Source: Trochalopteron elliotii (Eukaryota > Chordata > Aves > Passeriformes > Leiothrichidae). From it: a stretch of DNA of 64,000 nt. The notes beneath the pieces were generated by a model, which did no database searches, was not told the origin of the DNA, and worked only from the letters and a program-made list of their open reading frames with translations. The number at the start of each line of letters is the position of its first letter. The stretch's first letter is position 1. Below, piece by piece: positions 27,380-40,200 of this stretch. Position numbers and translations under genes: made by a program. The stretch spans positions 12,374,445 through 12,438,444 of the forward strand of contig JANPWX010000096.1 in NCBI GenBank assembly GCA_024734555.1. Direction: 5' to 3'.

Positions 27380-27710
27380 CAATTTTTTTGTCATGCCTGT
27401 TTTCCTTGAGGAATCCATTTCTTTTTCACAGTGTTCTTGATATTGGGAAGACATTAATTTATGTTTTTCCTAAATTTTTCTTTCATAACAACAAGCTGTT
27501 ACTCCTCCTTCCTGTGTTCACATACCCATATTCTTATATTGTTAGCTTGAATGTATTTATAGACTTCAATCACAATTTTTCTTTTTGTGGATTATAAATT
27601 TAGGCTTTTTACCCTTATCTTATTTTTACTGTTTCTCTTCACTCCATAACCTCTTTTTCCTGTTTCTTTTCATATTTTCTCATATTTCTCGATGTCTTCC
27701 TTACACTGAA
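27380..27710 (-). mobile_element. Possible ancient CR1 fragment, antisense
   Basis: The T-rich + strand contains GAATGTATTTATAGACTTCAA (about 27550), ATCACAATTTTTCTTTTTGTG after it, and TTCACTCCATAACCTCTTTT (about 27639). These resemble, in the same order, the antisense of the old CR1 region that reads 'phenylalanine-glutamate-leucine...tyrosine-lysine-tyrosine' near the ORF2 end. Similarity is weak and T-richness alone could mimic part of it. Confidence 0.35.
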
Positions 27711-30700
27711 ATGCCAAGAATACAAGATTATGAAGGGAGAGTGAACACAGAAAAATACAGAGTTATAGTTATGAAGACACACCCTCTGTCAGTGAGGACC
27801 TAAAACTTTATTATTTTTATAGAAGCCATGTGGTTATCTACCTGCTCTGTATTAGAAATCACATCTTTTACATGGATGAGATACAAGTATTTTCTTCCCA
27901 CCTTTTCTGTCTCATCATCAGATGTTCCATTTCCTGGATTAGTGATTAATGGTCCCTGGGCTGTTGTATCTTGAGGTGAGGGCTGCCTCCAAATCTAGTT
28001 ATTTTATTATTCCTGCCTTTTTTTATCTATCAGTGGCTGAAATGATGTAGTTTGTACACCCTGAACTCTCACACCACACACACTTCATGGGATTGGACAC
28101 CTGGTTTGTAAGTGGGAAAAGGACTAGGTTAAGAGAAAATAGATTTGCTTACCTCTGCAAAGGTCATTATGGAGCTCATTATACATCACAGAAGAAATTG
28201 AGCTGTCTGGGCAATTTTATTCAAAATAATCTAGCATTTGCTGCCAAGGCAGCAAAGTGTCACCCTAAACATTTTTCCTGGAAACTCCTCAAAAATTTCT
28301 AAATTTCTAAATTTCCACAGATTTTACTTCCTTCTACTACACACTGAGAAAGTAAAAGAGCAATTCAAGGGCCATCCCACAGTTTTGAGGAAGTGGCATT
28401 GTCTCCTACAGTCCTCAAACAACTGTGTAAACATAGTAAAAGAATACCAATTTTATTGTTCTGAAATCCTTGGAATATTAAGCAAAGTCTTCTTAATTTA
28501 GAAAAAAAAATGTTTAGAGTTGTGTGAAGGTGTACTGTGACAAGCGTTTCAAAAATCTGGAAACATTGGTCAGTATCCTCAGCCTGATGTTAAGGCTGCT
28601 CTGCTCTATTTTCTTTAGAAAGTCATTTGCATCACATCTTGTTTGGGAAATGGAGGCATTGTTTTATGCCTTACATTCTTGTACAGTTTTTTAAGCAGCA
28701 GGGATCTCTGGATGTCAGAATGGTCTATAAGCATAAGTGTTTTTCACTAAGGGCACTGGCATTATTCCAACCATCTGTTCTAGAATAAATTCCATGCAGT
28801 ATGAGTTTTTAAAATCAGTATGCTTTTTGCTGTTTTGGTCATGTTTGAGTGAATACTTTATTGAAAAATGTACATTATTAAGTAGTGGTCAAACAACCCC
28901 AGCTGCCATTCTTCTCAGCAGAGCTTGGTTTGATTCAGGTTTTGTGTTGGAGTAGATGTAAAATGAAGTTTAGGACTGAACTTCTACGGAATCAGGAATG
29001 TATTCTGAATTTGATACGGAGGTAAGAGAAGGCAAAGTGCAAAACAAGAAATCTAAAAGCAGTTTAATAATCCAAATTTCTTAGGACAAGGTCATGGAAA
29101 TGACAGAGCATCTTTTAAAGGATATAAATTAACATTGCACATGAAATTTTGGATTCTGTTTGAGGTGCATGTCTTTTCTTGATCTCCTAAATATTGCTTC
29201 CTGCCTGCTTGGTGGCACTAATTCAGCAATTCCCATTCAGTGTACCTTCATAGGCACCTTTCAGTGTGGATATGACTCAGAACCACCACAGTGTAATCTT
29301 GTTTTTTCCTCAGATCATTGCTGGGAGCCCTGCGAAGGGAGGTAGAGTGCTTTTGAAGACTCTGGGTTGACATTAGTACCTGGACTTATTGCTAGACAAT
29401 CAGAAGGTCATAAAGGACAGAACAAGGATCAAGGCTATTGTGACAGTGGTGGTTTAAGGACAGTGATTTAGATGGTCTACCCATCACTACAGTTGGTCAG
29501 ATTTAATGTCTATATATCAATCCTTTTTCTTCAGGTCAGAGAAGTCGTATTGAAACCGAGGTAGCAATGTGTCACAAAGAAATCTGTGCTGTAAATGTCA
29601 ATGCAGCAATGGTTTCAAGGATGTTTCAATTAATCTTCTGTACTTGCTAAAGGTGTGAGTTAGGCTTCCTATAGAAAACTCTGAGATAGGCATGTTTTGG
29701 TTGCCCTTTTTCAACACTACAAAGTTAAAAAAAAAAAAAAAAAAAAAAAAAGAGGAGAGAGAGAGAAGACAATTTCTGAAATGTTTGGCTGTGGGCTTAC
29801 CACAGGTTCATTGACAGCAAAGTATAATTACACAGTGAACTTATTTCAACAAAGATTATTAAAAAGTTGTCATTTTTACATAGTACAAAGTGGACACAAA
29901 AAAACCTCACAATCTTGTATATGTTGATCTCAGGAAGAATTCAGAATTGAAAACTGTTTTCATGATGTGTCACTCCAAGGTATTAATACTTTTTTACTGT
30001 AAAGTATTTTCTTTTCCAGTGAAGGGCAAAAAGGTCACAAAATCTCTTGTCTTAACAAGAACAGCAAGACAATATGCTTTTTTCTGTTCCTGTTTCAGAT
30101 GTTAGGTTAATTTTGTTGATCCATTTTCAGGAATAGCAGAGACAATAATATCCACTGTATGAGAATTACAATTATCCTCAGTCTTGCAATTCTGCAAGTT
30201 GTTAGAGTGATCTGAATCCAGAGAAGTAATCTATAAAACCAATTCAGGAAATCTTTTTCCAAAAGAAATATTTCAAATCCAGAAACTTCAGTCTGTTGAG
30301 AAAAGACTGCAAAATTGTCTAATTGTTATGCCACAGATTTTTTTATCTCAGCTTTTTCATCAGTTTGTGAGTTTGCTTTTTCTTTTGCTTTGTAAAGTAA
30401 CATTTTCAATCTCTTCTTGTCTTTTCTCCTTGAAGAATTATACTCATCTACTGTTTGACCTTTTGCCAAAGAGCTTTTTAGTCCATAAACCCTTTTCTCT
30501 CCTTGCTACTTTCTCCAGAGTGATAGCTCTCTGGGAAATGTATTGCTTCCTTCCCAGGCTATCAGGACTTATCCAGTCAGAGACCCCCACTCCTTACTAA
30601 CACATAGGGAAGATGCTGCAGGCATTTAAAGTGGAACGTGCCTCACACTGTTGACAGTTTCTTGGTTTGGCATGTGGGAATGATCATTGATTTATCTCAA

Positions 30701-32305
30701 AGTTCTGCCTCTGGCAGTGGCTTATAACACACAGTGCCAAAAAAGACATCATACACATGGCACCTGAACAATTGAGTTATTCTGAGTGAAGTAGGATAAA
30801 ATGATTCTTTCAACCTGATTGTGAATATTTTTTAAAATTATTTTTGTAAATGATGCACCTATAACTGCAGCATGTCTGAGAGCCCGTTGTCTGGATTTCT
30901 TTTGTCTAAGGTAAAAAAGATGAAGAGCCAGTGTTACGTGGTAACATAGAGTATTGTGGAGAAAACCAGATACACAATAGGGGATGGATTCAAACAGAAC
31001 CTGTCCTCCATGCTCAGTGCAGGGACTGCAGCATCCTTGACAGAGTACTTTGCAATCACAGCATTGGCACGAAAACCCCTTTTGGCCAATTACATTGGAA
31101 AGATCTAGTATGCTGAAATTAGTAACAGTAGGGAAATTTAAATAAATGGTGCATCCAGATTCTTCTTTCTTTTTGTTTAAAAGTACAGGGCTTTATCTGT
31201 AATGAAATATATGACCAGAAAAAAAAAAGAAAAATGCTGTTAGCTGTATGTATTTGAAAACATTTCATGATGTCATTTAAAAATATAAAAAACAGCTGCA
31301 TTTAAAAATTTATCCAAAACCAGACTAATTATTTGTGAGCGTTGACTGGAGTAATCGCTTATGAATTTTTCTTATTTCAAATTGAAGGTTTTATGTTTAC
31401 ATACAAGTCAGGTTTTGATTTTGGCTTTTTTTCTGTTATATAGTCTTGTCATTTGGGCCTTTAGGAAATAGCATGGCATTATGTTTCCAAATGTCAGAGT
31501 CAGATGTATTTTTTTTCAGTTGGAGATTTTTGTTTTGGGGTTTTTTTTTTGGTTTTTTTTCTTGGGGTGGGGAGAGATGGGCTTAGGTCTTTACTAATTA
31601 AAAGTGATTTGTTTTCATGATCTGGATGAAGTGTTTTTGCCAGATGCCTAAGATACCTCTGAGATTCAGGCAGAAATTTGTCACATCAACCAGGAAATCC
31701 TTATCAAAACACAGCTTGGATCTCTGGCGGCACTGAGTGTATCGTTTGATAAGTGACTCCTATTTTCTTGTCTGCACACCAGTCCTTTGTAGCAAAGGGC
31801 ATTTATTAAGGAAACAGATGGGAAAACATCAGTTATCTTTTGTGCCTTCTGTTTTCTATAAAGGCCAGCAAGACAAGGCAAGCTCAACCAAAATAATTGA
31901 AGGCTTCATAGAATAAGTCAGGTAAGTTAGGGTAGAACAGGTTCAGTATAGCTCCAGCAGCCCTTTAATTCCTGATTTTAAAAAAGTGTTTGTTGTGCAG
32001 ATTGGTCAAACCGCTCAAATTTTGAAAGGCCACAGAAATTATCTTTCAAAGAAATTTTAATCAATGATATTACTTTTACTAATACAAACTGTTGTGCTAT
32101 GCATACATGTAATTGGTATAAACCATTTCTGAGCAAACTTTTTTTTTTGAAAATTGAGAACCCCAGAGGTGCTGAACCACCAGCTGCAGTTTTATGGACT
32201 TCTGCAGGAATAGTGAACCATTATAAAAATCCTAAGAGATCTTTAATCAGAATCAAAATTATTAAGAACAGTATTTTTTTCCTGCTTTTAACTTTGTCAT
32301 AGCCT
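27711..32305. other. Intronic sequence, no gene recognised
   Basis: AT-rich DNA with a poly-A/GA purine tract (29727-29769, listed separately) and T/G-rich low-complexity sequence near 31508-31572. A 90-codon frame at 30328-30600 is T-rich and has no known domain. No transposon was recognised. Confidence 0.5.
29727..29769 (+). repeat. Poly-A (25) plus GA-rich purine tract
   Basis: Twenty-five A (29727-29751) run directly into a (GA)n-rich stretch, giving a 43-base pure purine strand. No retroposed body is recognisable upstream, so I do not read it as the tail of a processed pseudogene. Confidence 0.85.
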
Positions 32306-32979
32306 TGTGGTGGGCTGACCTTTGCCAGCTGCCACGTGCTCAGCCTGTTCTCACTCCCCTTCCTCAACAGAACAGGGGCAAAAAATTTAGATGAAAAAGC
32401 TCAATGGGCCAAGATAAAGACAAAGAGAGCACTCACCAATTATTGTCAAGGAGAAAACAGATGCTATTTGGGAAAAAAATTACCTAAATTTACTGCCAAT
32501 TAAAGTGGATTTGGATGGTGGGAAACAAAACCTAAACACTTTACCCTCTGCCTGGCTTTTTTCTCCAGCCTCAACTGCACTCTGTCATTCCCAACTCCTC
32601 TACCTCCCCACCCTGACTGATGCATGGGCATGGGGAGTAGGGGGCTAGGATCAGCCCATGACAGATCCTCTCCCCACTCCTACTTTTCATTGTTTCCCTG
32701 CTCCACCCTGGCCTCTCCAGGGACTGCAGGAAACTCTGTCCAGGCACATGCAACATCTCCTCTTCCCCTCCTGGGCCTCAAAGGGCTGTTTCTCACACCT
32801 TTTTCCCGTCATTAATTGCTCATGGGCTGTGTCCTGCCCATCCCTACACACACTTCCTCAAGACACTGCCGTTGTGTCTGGGGGGATCAGCCTTGCCCAA
32901 GGATGGCTGAATTGGAGCCCACTGGAACTGGTCATGCCTGGCACAGGGCAGGTCCCCCACTGCCTGGTCACCCAGCACA
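32306..32979 (-). mobile_element. Degraded ERV LTR, antisense (about 670 bp)
   Basis: On the + strand the segment opens TGTGGTGGGCTGACC and closes CACCCAGCACA, so on the minus strand it begins TGTGCTGGGTG and ends CCCACCACA, which are LTR-like termini. Inside are phrases I recall from a widespread avian retroviral LTR family, including GATGAAAAAGCTCAATGGGC and CTCACCAATTATTGTCAAGG. At the place where the family carries AATAAA the minus strand reads AGTAAA, so the polyadenylation signal is probably lost. No target duplication was found and the copy is clearly diverged. It is more GC-rich than its surroundings. The short open frames at 32624-32999 are by-products of this. Confidence 0.55.
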
Positions 32980-35900
32980 GATTTACAAGTAAAATGTGAG
33001 TTAATTAACTGTACTAGAATTAAAACAGTATGAGTTATAGACAGTTTCTTTCATCTGATTCTTTTTTGTGGCTAGGCTTCATACTTCTCATAACTATGAG
33101 GCTTTTAATTTTGTTCACTAATGGCATATGTCTTAATTTATAATGATAAGTTCAATAAATAAAAAGGTAATCACCAAAACCTGAGGAAATTTCTCATAAA
33201 AATTCTCCTGAAGAGAGTATATAGAGAGTGAACAGTACCAGTTTAATATGACTTCTATTTTTTGCGACAATATCTGCTATATACGTGCATGGGATTACAA
33301 TAGTTTAAGCAGATTTAGTGATAAAATGCTGCCCTGGCAGTATTGCAGTCACACAAACTTGTGTTAGGCAAAATCCCATAAAACGCACTCTGGAAGGACA
33401 GCATGGGGTTCCTCAGTTTTTCATAGTTTTGCCAATGAAGGGCAGAATGAGGAGCACAGTGACATGGCAGAACAGCTCAAGTTAGGAAACACATTGGAAA
33501 TGAAAAATATCACATTAACATATACCATAAGATCATAAATCTCTCTGTGTCTTTACACTATCTCAAGTATTCATGAAAAAAAAAAGTGTTAATTTTTTTC
33601 TACAGTGTAGTGTATTGTTTCATATTTTGATTCTGTTGAGATATCTGATGATGTTATCCCTCAGACAATATTAATAGCTTGCCTGTTATGGCAGTCGTAA
33701 TATCTAGATACAAGTGGAATTATATTCCCCATTGTCTAGGTTAATGAACCAAATAGGTAAAAAACCACAGTCATAAGCACAGATTTGTAAGCCCATATTA
33801 TATATGTACATAAGTCACCTTTGTTGCAAATGCTAAGTGTCAGCCTGGTTCAGCTTAAATCCCTGTTTGCTGCCTTTAAATAGCAGGAAAAAAAGTTTGA
33901 TTCCCTACCTTAGTACTTTCTGTGTCCAGATTTGTGTTGTTTTTAATCATTACCTGTTTGCCATTGATATCACTGCTGCTTTCCAAGGCAATGAAATTGT
34001 TGTGTTGTTGATACAATAATGCAGTTTTTCTATAGATTTCTGATACCAGCTGTGTTTTCTGTTATCTCTAGTCACTTCTGTTTCTGGATTCACAAGAAGA
34101 AAGTGCTGTGATTGTGATTTGGAGGTCTCCTAAAAAACAAAACTTTTTTATTTTAATGTTTTTGTTCTTCTAAGAAAATATGTATTGTGTAGCATAACAT
34201 AATTTTACAGAGTCATAGAGTTTAGAACTCTTAGCTACCTGCATCTCTAAGAAACTGTGCAGAGTCCTAGGAAACTCCCTTATCCAACCAACTGATGAGT
34301 GTGTGTTCATTCATCTTTTCTGGCCCATAGCAAATGGATTGCTAGTTTAAGTATGAAAAGCTTCAAGTTTAAAATTAGTTGTATAGAAAGGCTTAAAAGG
34401 ATGATTATCTGAGATGTCATTGTGCCTTGCCCCCAACTCATTATTTCTGTTATGTCTGCTCTTTTCGAAGCAGAATTTTAATTTCTTTTGTTTAGAGACA
34501 GCTATTCATCAGTAACCAAAATTACTGCACTTTTCCACTAGTGCTAAATTCACCTTCCCTTTTATAACTTAATAAAGTGTAGGTTTTTTTCTGGCCAACA
34601 TGCAGTGGTTGGTGGATGCCTCATGAAGCATTCAGTGGAGTCTTTCATCTGCCATTCTTTTTTTCCTATCCAGACTTTAAATAGAGTATATATTTTCTCT
34701 TCAAAGTATTGCACTTTAAGCTTGCAAAAAACTTTTTCTGTCTTGTGCTCCAGCTTGTATGATGTGGCACTAATCTGCCATATCTGAGTGATATTTTTTT
34801 CATTTTTTCATTTCAAAATACACTGTTTTGTTCTTATTACAATGACAGTATTGAGTGGGGGTGTATCCTGTAGATACATATCCCACCAGATGTGTCACCT
34901 CTTGGTGCCATGCTAACTATGCTGATCTGAAGGTGCTAATTAAAATAAGGAATTGTTCATATTTTCTATGCTTTTAAAGCTTCAGGAACACCGTCAATTT
35001 ATTGTTAATGTACCTGACAGTCTTGCATTTTTTCATGGCATACATTATTAGAACCAGATAATAATATATGTAACAGATGTTTATTAGAAATGGATAGATA
35101 GCTCCTTTCAGGTTCTTGATAACAAAAGAAAAGTGCCACCTAACAGTTATCTTCAGTGCAAGCAGAGACTGTGTACTTCACTGTCAGCTCCATGCTGGTG
35201 TATTCAACTGGATGAATTTTGGTAGATCTCTAGCCTACTTGTTTGTCAAGTCCTTCTTTTTAAAATTAAAATAGTGGTGTTTCATGTCCTTTTACATGAG
35301 TAATTGGATAAAAGACATATTACAAAACTCCAAATTTATTTAATTATATATGTAGGCTTGCTAATGACCACAGAGGAGCTGAACAATTGAAGAGGAATAG
35401 CTGAGTGGGATCAGCACTGCAATACCTATCCCAGGATAGATAAAAGTTACCCATCACAAAGGATTACTAAATCCAAACTTGAAGTAGATTTCTTGTAGTC
35501 TCATTTTATCCACAAATAAAATGAGTTTGTTCCTCAGCTTTGCCCTCCCTATTTGCCCCCCTTTATATTGACGTGTAAGTAAATGGAGCCTTTTACAGTA
35601 TTATTCAAAAGTTTTGAATTAGTGCTGTTCAACATCACGGTTACGTATGACTGCAATAAGCTGAAAATGAAAACAAATGGATAAGGACTTGTAAATAAAG
35701 GAAGTGATTTCATTTTATACTTTCCTAATTCTTGGTCTTTCCCATTAGCCACTAGAGAGCAGCTTTCTACAGGACCTGAGAGAGATTACTGTCCTGCAGA
35801 GTTCCTGAAATGTAAACAGGGAATGTTTCCAAAATGATCATGTTTAAAAGTAATTTTATAAATAAGTTCAGGCAGTATTATTTTAGATCATATTGGTTTT

Positions 35901-36060
35901 GTTCCTGACCCAGTTTAAACCTTAACACTTCAGACTTCATGTGTCTGAAGGCATAATGTTCTGTGACTTAAGCATAAGTATAAATATTCTCATGTGCCAT
36001 CAGTGGACATAATTTTAGTAATGTTTGTGATTTTGCACTTGTATCATTGCAGTTCAAATT
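32980..36060. other. Intronic sequence, no gene recognised
   Basis: AT-rich DNA with only short frames (60-67 codons) and no recognised repeat family. A TCATAGAG phrase near 34213 recalls a CR1 terminus, but no CR1 body follows. Confidence 0.5.
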
Positions 36061-36061
36061 G

Positions 36062-36151
36062 GAAAAAAAAAAAAAAACAAAAACAAGAAAAGAAAACCAA
36101 AAAAGAAAAACTACCCCAAAAAAACCCCACCAAAAAATCCAACCAAACCCA
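36062..36151 (+). repeat. A-rich/AC low-complexity tract
   Basis: Ninety bases on the + strand are almost only A and C with a few G and T. They start with 15 A and continue with AAAAC- and CCAAAA-like units. It creates spurious lysine-rich and phenylalanine-rich frames on the two strands. Confidence 0.8.
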
Positions 36152-36629
36152 GACCTGTAAGCTGTTTTCAAATGGAAGATAAAAAAGCTGTATTAGATGA
36201 GAACAAAAGATCACCTAAGCATGGAAATTTGCCTCAAGCAGCAGCCAGTTGCAGTTGCCTAGTGAACAGTACAGGACCCTGTAGAGCATGGTCATTCCTT
36301 CAATTTACCCTCTCAGCTTTCAGCAGTTGGTAATTATGAGATTTCTTAAACCAAAGGCTGTAGCAAGACCATCATTTTTATCTGCTATCAATGGACTAAT
36401 TTTCCGTGAAATTATCTGATTTTTTTCTGTCTAAAACACAAAAGCCTGTGGAAATGTATTTCCCAGGTTCATTATTAATCCTGTGAAAATATATTTCCTT
36501 TTCTTCTTTTCAGTTTTTCTCACTTAATTTCAACCAACTACCTCTATGGCTAGTGCTAGAAAAAGTAACAAAGGTTGCTCCTTACCTATTTACTTTATGT
36601 AATCATTGATTTTAAAAAGTTTTGCTTAT

Positions 36630-37140
36630 TTCCCTACAGCTCTCTTTACTGACTTCAAGAGTCCTAATTGGTTTAGTCTGTCCTCAGTAGAAATCTTCCA
36701 CTATTCTGGTAATCCCAGTTATATTTCTTTGTACTTTTTCAGCTTTACTGTATCTACTGTTGCAAGTGTGGTGATCTCTTTGATAGTGCAGTTTTCTGTT
36801 TCATTGTCCAGTATTTCTTAATGATTTCGAAAATTTGGGGTTTGTTTGTCATCAAGCTGACATTTTATGCTAATTTTCTGGAATAATTTTGTAATTTCCT
36901 GAGTAGTGATTGTTAATTTAGAATCATCCACTGTGTATGGTAAATATTCTTTCCCATGGAGGCACATAATTTTGCATTTATCAGGACTTCATTTCATCCG
37001 TCATTTTGATGACTAGTCATTCACTGTTGTAATATTCTTTCCAACAATATTCTGGCAATTTTAATATTGTCTACCTTGCAAATTTGGATAAAGTTTCAGC
37101 ACTTTCCCACATAACTTCCTATTACAACATACTTCCTTCA
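36630..37140 (-). mobile_element. Ancient CR1 LINE fragment, antisense
   Basis: The + strand matches the antisense of old reptile-like CR1 ORF2 in order: GGTTTAGTCTGTCCTCA (about 36670), TATTTCTTTGTACTTTTTCA (about 36722), TTTTCTGTTTCATTGTCCAG (about 36792), GTGTATGGTAAATATTC (about 36933), ATAATTTTGCATTTATCAGG (about 36967), and TTCATTTCATCCGTCATTTTG (about 36988) followed by TTGCAAATTTGGATAAAG (about 37077). The last three are antisense to the codons for the KFNAEKCKVMH-like and FADD-region blocks. The copy is heavily mutated and both ends are unclear. It belongs to the same age class as the fragment at 23640-24560. Confidence 0.65.
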
Positions 37141-37250
37141 AGTATTCAGTATTGCTGAAGCTTTATGGAAGAAGTTATACTGAAGGTTCAGTCACTGAAT
37201 ATTAATATCTTTTAGCAAAAATAGTGTTAATTCTCCCATAACAAATTGCA

Positions 37251-37271
37251 TTTTTTTTTTTTTTTTTTTTT
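37251..37271 (+). repeat. Poly-T run (21)
   Basis: Twenty-one consecutive T followed by GCGC. It may mark the minus-strand poly-A of a decayed retroposon, but no body was recognised. Confidence 0.8.
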
Positions 37272-40200
37272 GCGCAATCAAACCTGTAATCATCCATACA
37301 GGAAGAGAAGAAGATGGTCAAATAGCATTTGAGCAAATTTATACTCCATCACTGATTATTGACAAGACATTTGTTGGTCTCATCTCTAACTCCTGGCATA
37401 CTTTTACGAGAACAGAAGAGAAAGTCCAGTGTATAAAGAAAAAAAAAATAATGCTGAAAGTTAATACTTGCCTTTGAACAGCTTTCACCTTACAGATTAA
37501 ACAAAATAAAATATTCATAATTACTTAACTAAGTTAGGAACTTTAATAATTAGAGAAACTCAATGAAGTCTACAGTTCCGCATGGCTCCATTTTGACATG
37601 AGGATTTAAATACTGCCTAGCTGTGATACCTTGAAGCTAAAAGATTTTGTCTGAATCCCATGGGGAATATGTGGCAGTCCCTGGAACAGCATAGACCCCT
37701 GTAGTCTATTCCTGGACTATCACATGTATTGATTAACTTAGTAATAATTATGGTTCTTTTAGATTAAATAGATGGATCATATCATTTTGTCTTGCTTAGG
37801 TACCTGCACTTAGTCAGAGTGGATTTGCCTCTGAAGGTCTACAGTGACACACACTTTAATTCAATATACCAGAAATTTGGTGGAGATTCAATACCTAAAA
37901 TGTAGACAGAAGTTAAGAGTCCTAGATTAAGTAGATTCTACCTCACCTTGGCTTGCTAAATAGAAGTTATGACTGTGATGGGCCACACAGTGGCTTCTTT
38001 TCTAAGAGCAAGATCTATTTGCTTAGCTCAAAGGGGTTTACAGCCATGTGTGGGGTGAAACCTGCTAGGCAGAGGATGAAGGAAGAGACTTTCAGCTTAG
38101 CAGCACTCCCCACAGCAGAGAAGAGAGTTCCATCTAGAGGAGAGCAGCTATACAGGAATCAATGGTTCCTACCTGAGTTTCTCGCAAAGTGAGGACATGA
38201 AATAAAAATACTATTGGTGCTGACAGAAATAGTCAGTTCTCAACAGAAATCTAAGAACTCTGGAGGCACTTTGATTAGGTTCACAGAGTACAAAATTGTC
38301 TTTACCCTAAAGTTTTATTTTTCACCATAATTTACTTTGTATAGTGAGATATGTTACTGGAAAATTTGATGATTCCTGTCTTCTCCTCCTGTATTCTCAG
38401 ATGTGCACAAGCTTTATCTATTCTTTCTTCTCTCCAACGTAGAATTACCTGTCAATATCAGGGCATCTTGAATGGACATTGATCCTTTCTTTCCTTGGCT
38501 GAGGTAACAGATCAGCAGGGGTGAAAGAGGTTGATTCTGCTTCGTTTGCTTTTTCCTGCTTAGAAAGAAGGCAGTTCTTACTAACCAAAGTTCCTTTTCC
38601 ACCTAACTGCATTACTTACCAGGGACAGCAGTTTCCTGTGTCTTCACTGTAAATGGAATTCCAATCAGTATGTCATCAGGCTAGAGGCAAACCACTGGGT
38701 AAACCATTACCACAGTCAAAGCAGTGTCATACAGCACAAAGCAGGAACCAGCAGGTGTTGCGTCCATTGCATAAAGGTATGCTGTTGCCTTAGCAGAGAA
38801 GCAGCAAGCACAATATTATCAGATTATCTTTTCCTTGAGTTAAAAATACTCTCTCTAGAGAGGTCACCTATACCACTAAGAAATGCTCAGGCATTTGGTG
38901 TTATGTAAGTGTTATTTTTTCCTATTTTTTCTATTACTAATAGGAGTTTGCTTTGGAAAAGATGCTGTAGTTACCCTCAAATAATTGTATTAAAAGCTGC
39001 TTTCTAGCAAGGATTAGAAAGTCACAGACATGCATCATTTAAAACACTGACTAATATGTTTATAGGAAGAAAGGTTAACTGTTGAAGTTTTTACAGTTTT
39101 GTGTAAGGTATCATGCGATATGGAATTAAAGTGAACACTGTTAGCCTTCCCCTCCTAGTGTAATACACATAAAATTGGTCAAAATCAATTATAAGCACCT
39201 CTTTTTTTGACAGATCATGACTAGATAGAAGCTAATATTTTTTTGTAAATTCAAGGCAGCAATTTGTTGACAAGCCAGGGCATTTAATGGGCAAGATTTA
39301 AGCAGCTAACCTAAAATTGTCAGGTCCAGTTTTGCTTCTGGGATTTGTTGTGGTTTTGTTGGGGTTTTTTTTTGTTGGTGTGGGTTTTCTTTTTTTTTTT
39401 TTTATTTTTTGCTAGGCACTGTAGAAAGCTCTGGCTCAGGCAACGTAATTTGCCTTTCATAGTCTATCACAAGGCTCATGATTATTTCTTACAACAAAAT
39501 ATTCAGTGCAACAAATTAGTAGATTCTGCTATGTTGGTTGGGCTGCATTCCAATTCCTGTCTTAGTGATGCTGGCTGCCTTCAGCACTGCCAGCACAATA
39601 ATTATTGCTGCGTTTTCTAGACCTCATGAAACCAGCAAGGTGATCACCCCCTTGGAACAGCTGGGGATATGAGGTATGAAAAAGTGGAAAGAAATTGCTG
39701 CAACTCTGTGCTATCTTGCCAGCAAGTGCCACTTGAATGATGACAGCTATTGGCAGGGATAGGCCTCTGCTGGAGGAGAGCTTGCAGCAGTCCTAGATTA
39801 TAGCTTTTGCTGCTTCCAAGAGGAACTGCTGTGGGCACTGAATTAAAGAAAGCAAATTGGAAGGTGGGGAAAACAAAGATTTGAAGGCAAATGCAGAAGG
39901 GTGGGGGATAAATTTTGACAAGGAAGCAATTTTTGGTTTACTGTATGTGATTGTCTCTCCTTATGAGGAAAAAACCTTCCACAAACACCATCATGTCATC
40001 CATGCAGGTTTGTTAGGCAGCCCTCTCCAGTCTTCTTCACAATGTTAAGGTACCAACTGGTGTCAGCAAATAGATGCTGTTCTTCTTTCAATACAGAGAA
40101 ATATAATATTTTTATCAGGTTTTTTTCTATATGACAAACGGAAGGAAAGTTTAAAAAGCCTTATTTTATGTATTTAACAATATTGTCATCATTAAAATAC

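Noticed and set aside
32658..32999. Open frame of 113 codons on the + strand
   Set aside because: It lies almost wholly in the GC-rich degraded LTR, where stop codons are rarer by composition.
34205..34290. CR1-like end (AGAGTCATAGAGTTTAG)
   Set aside because: Only a short phrase matches and no CR1 body follows.
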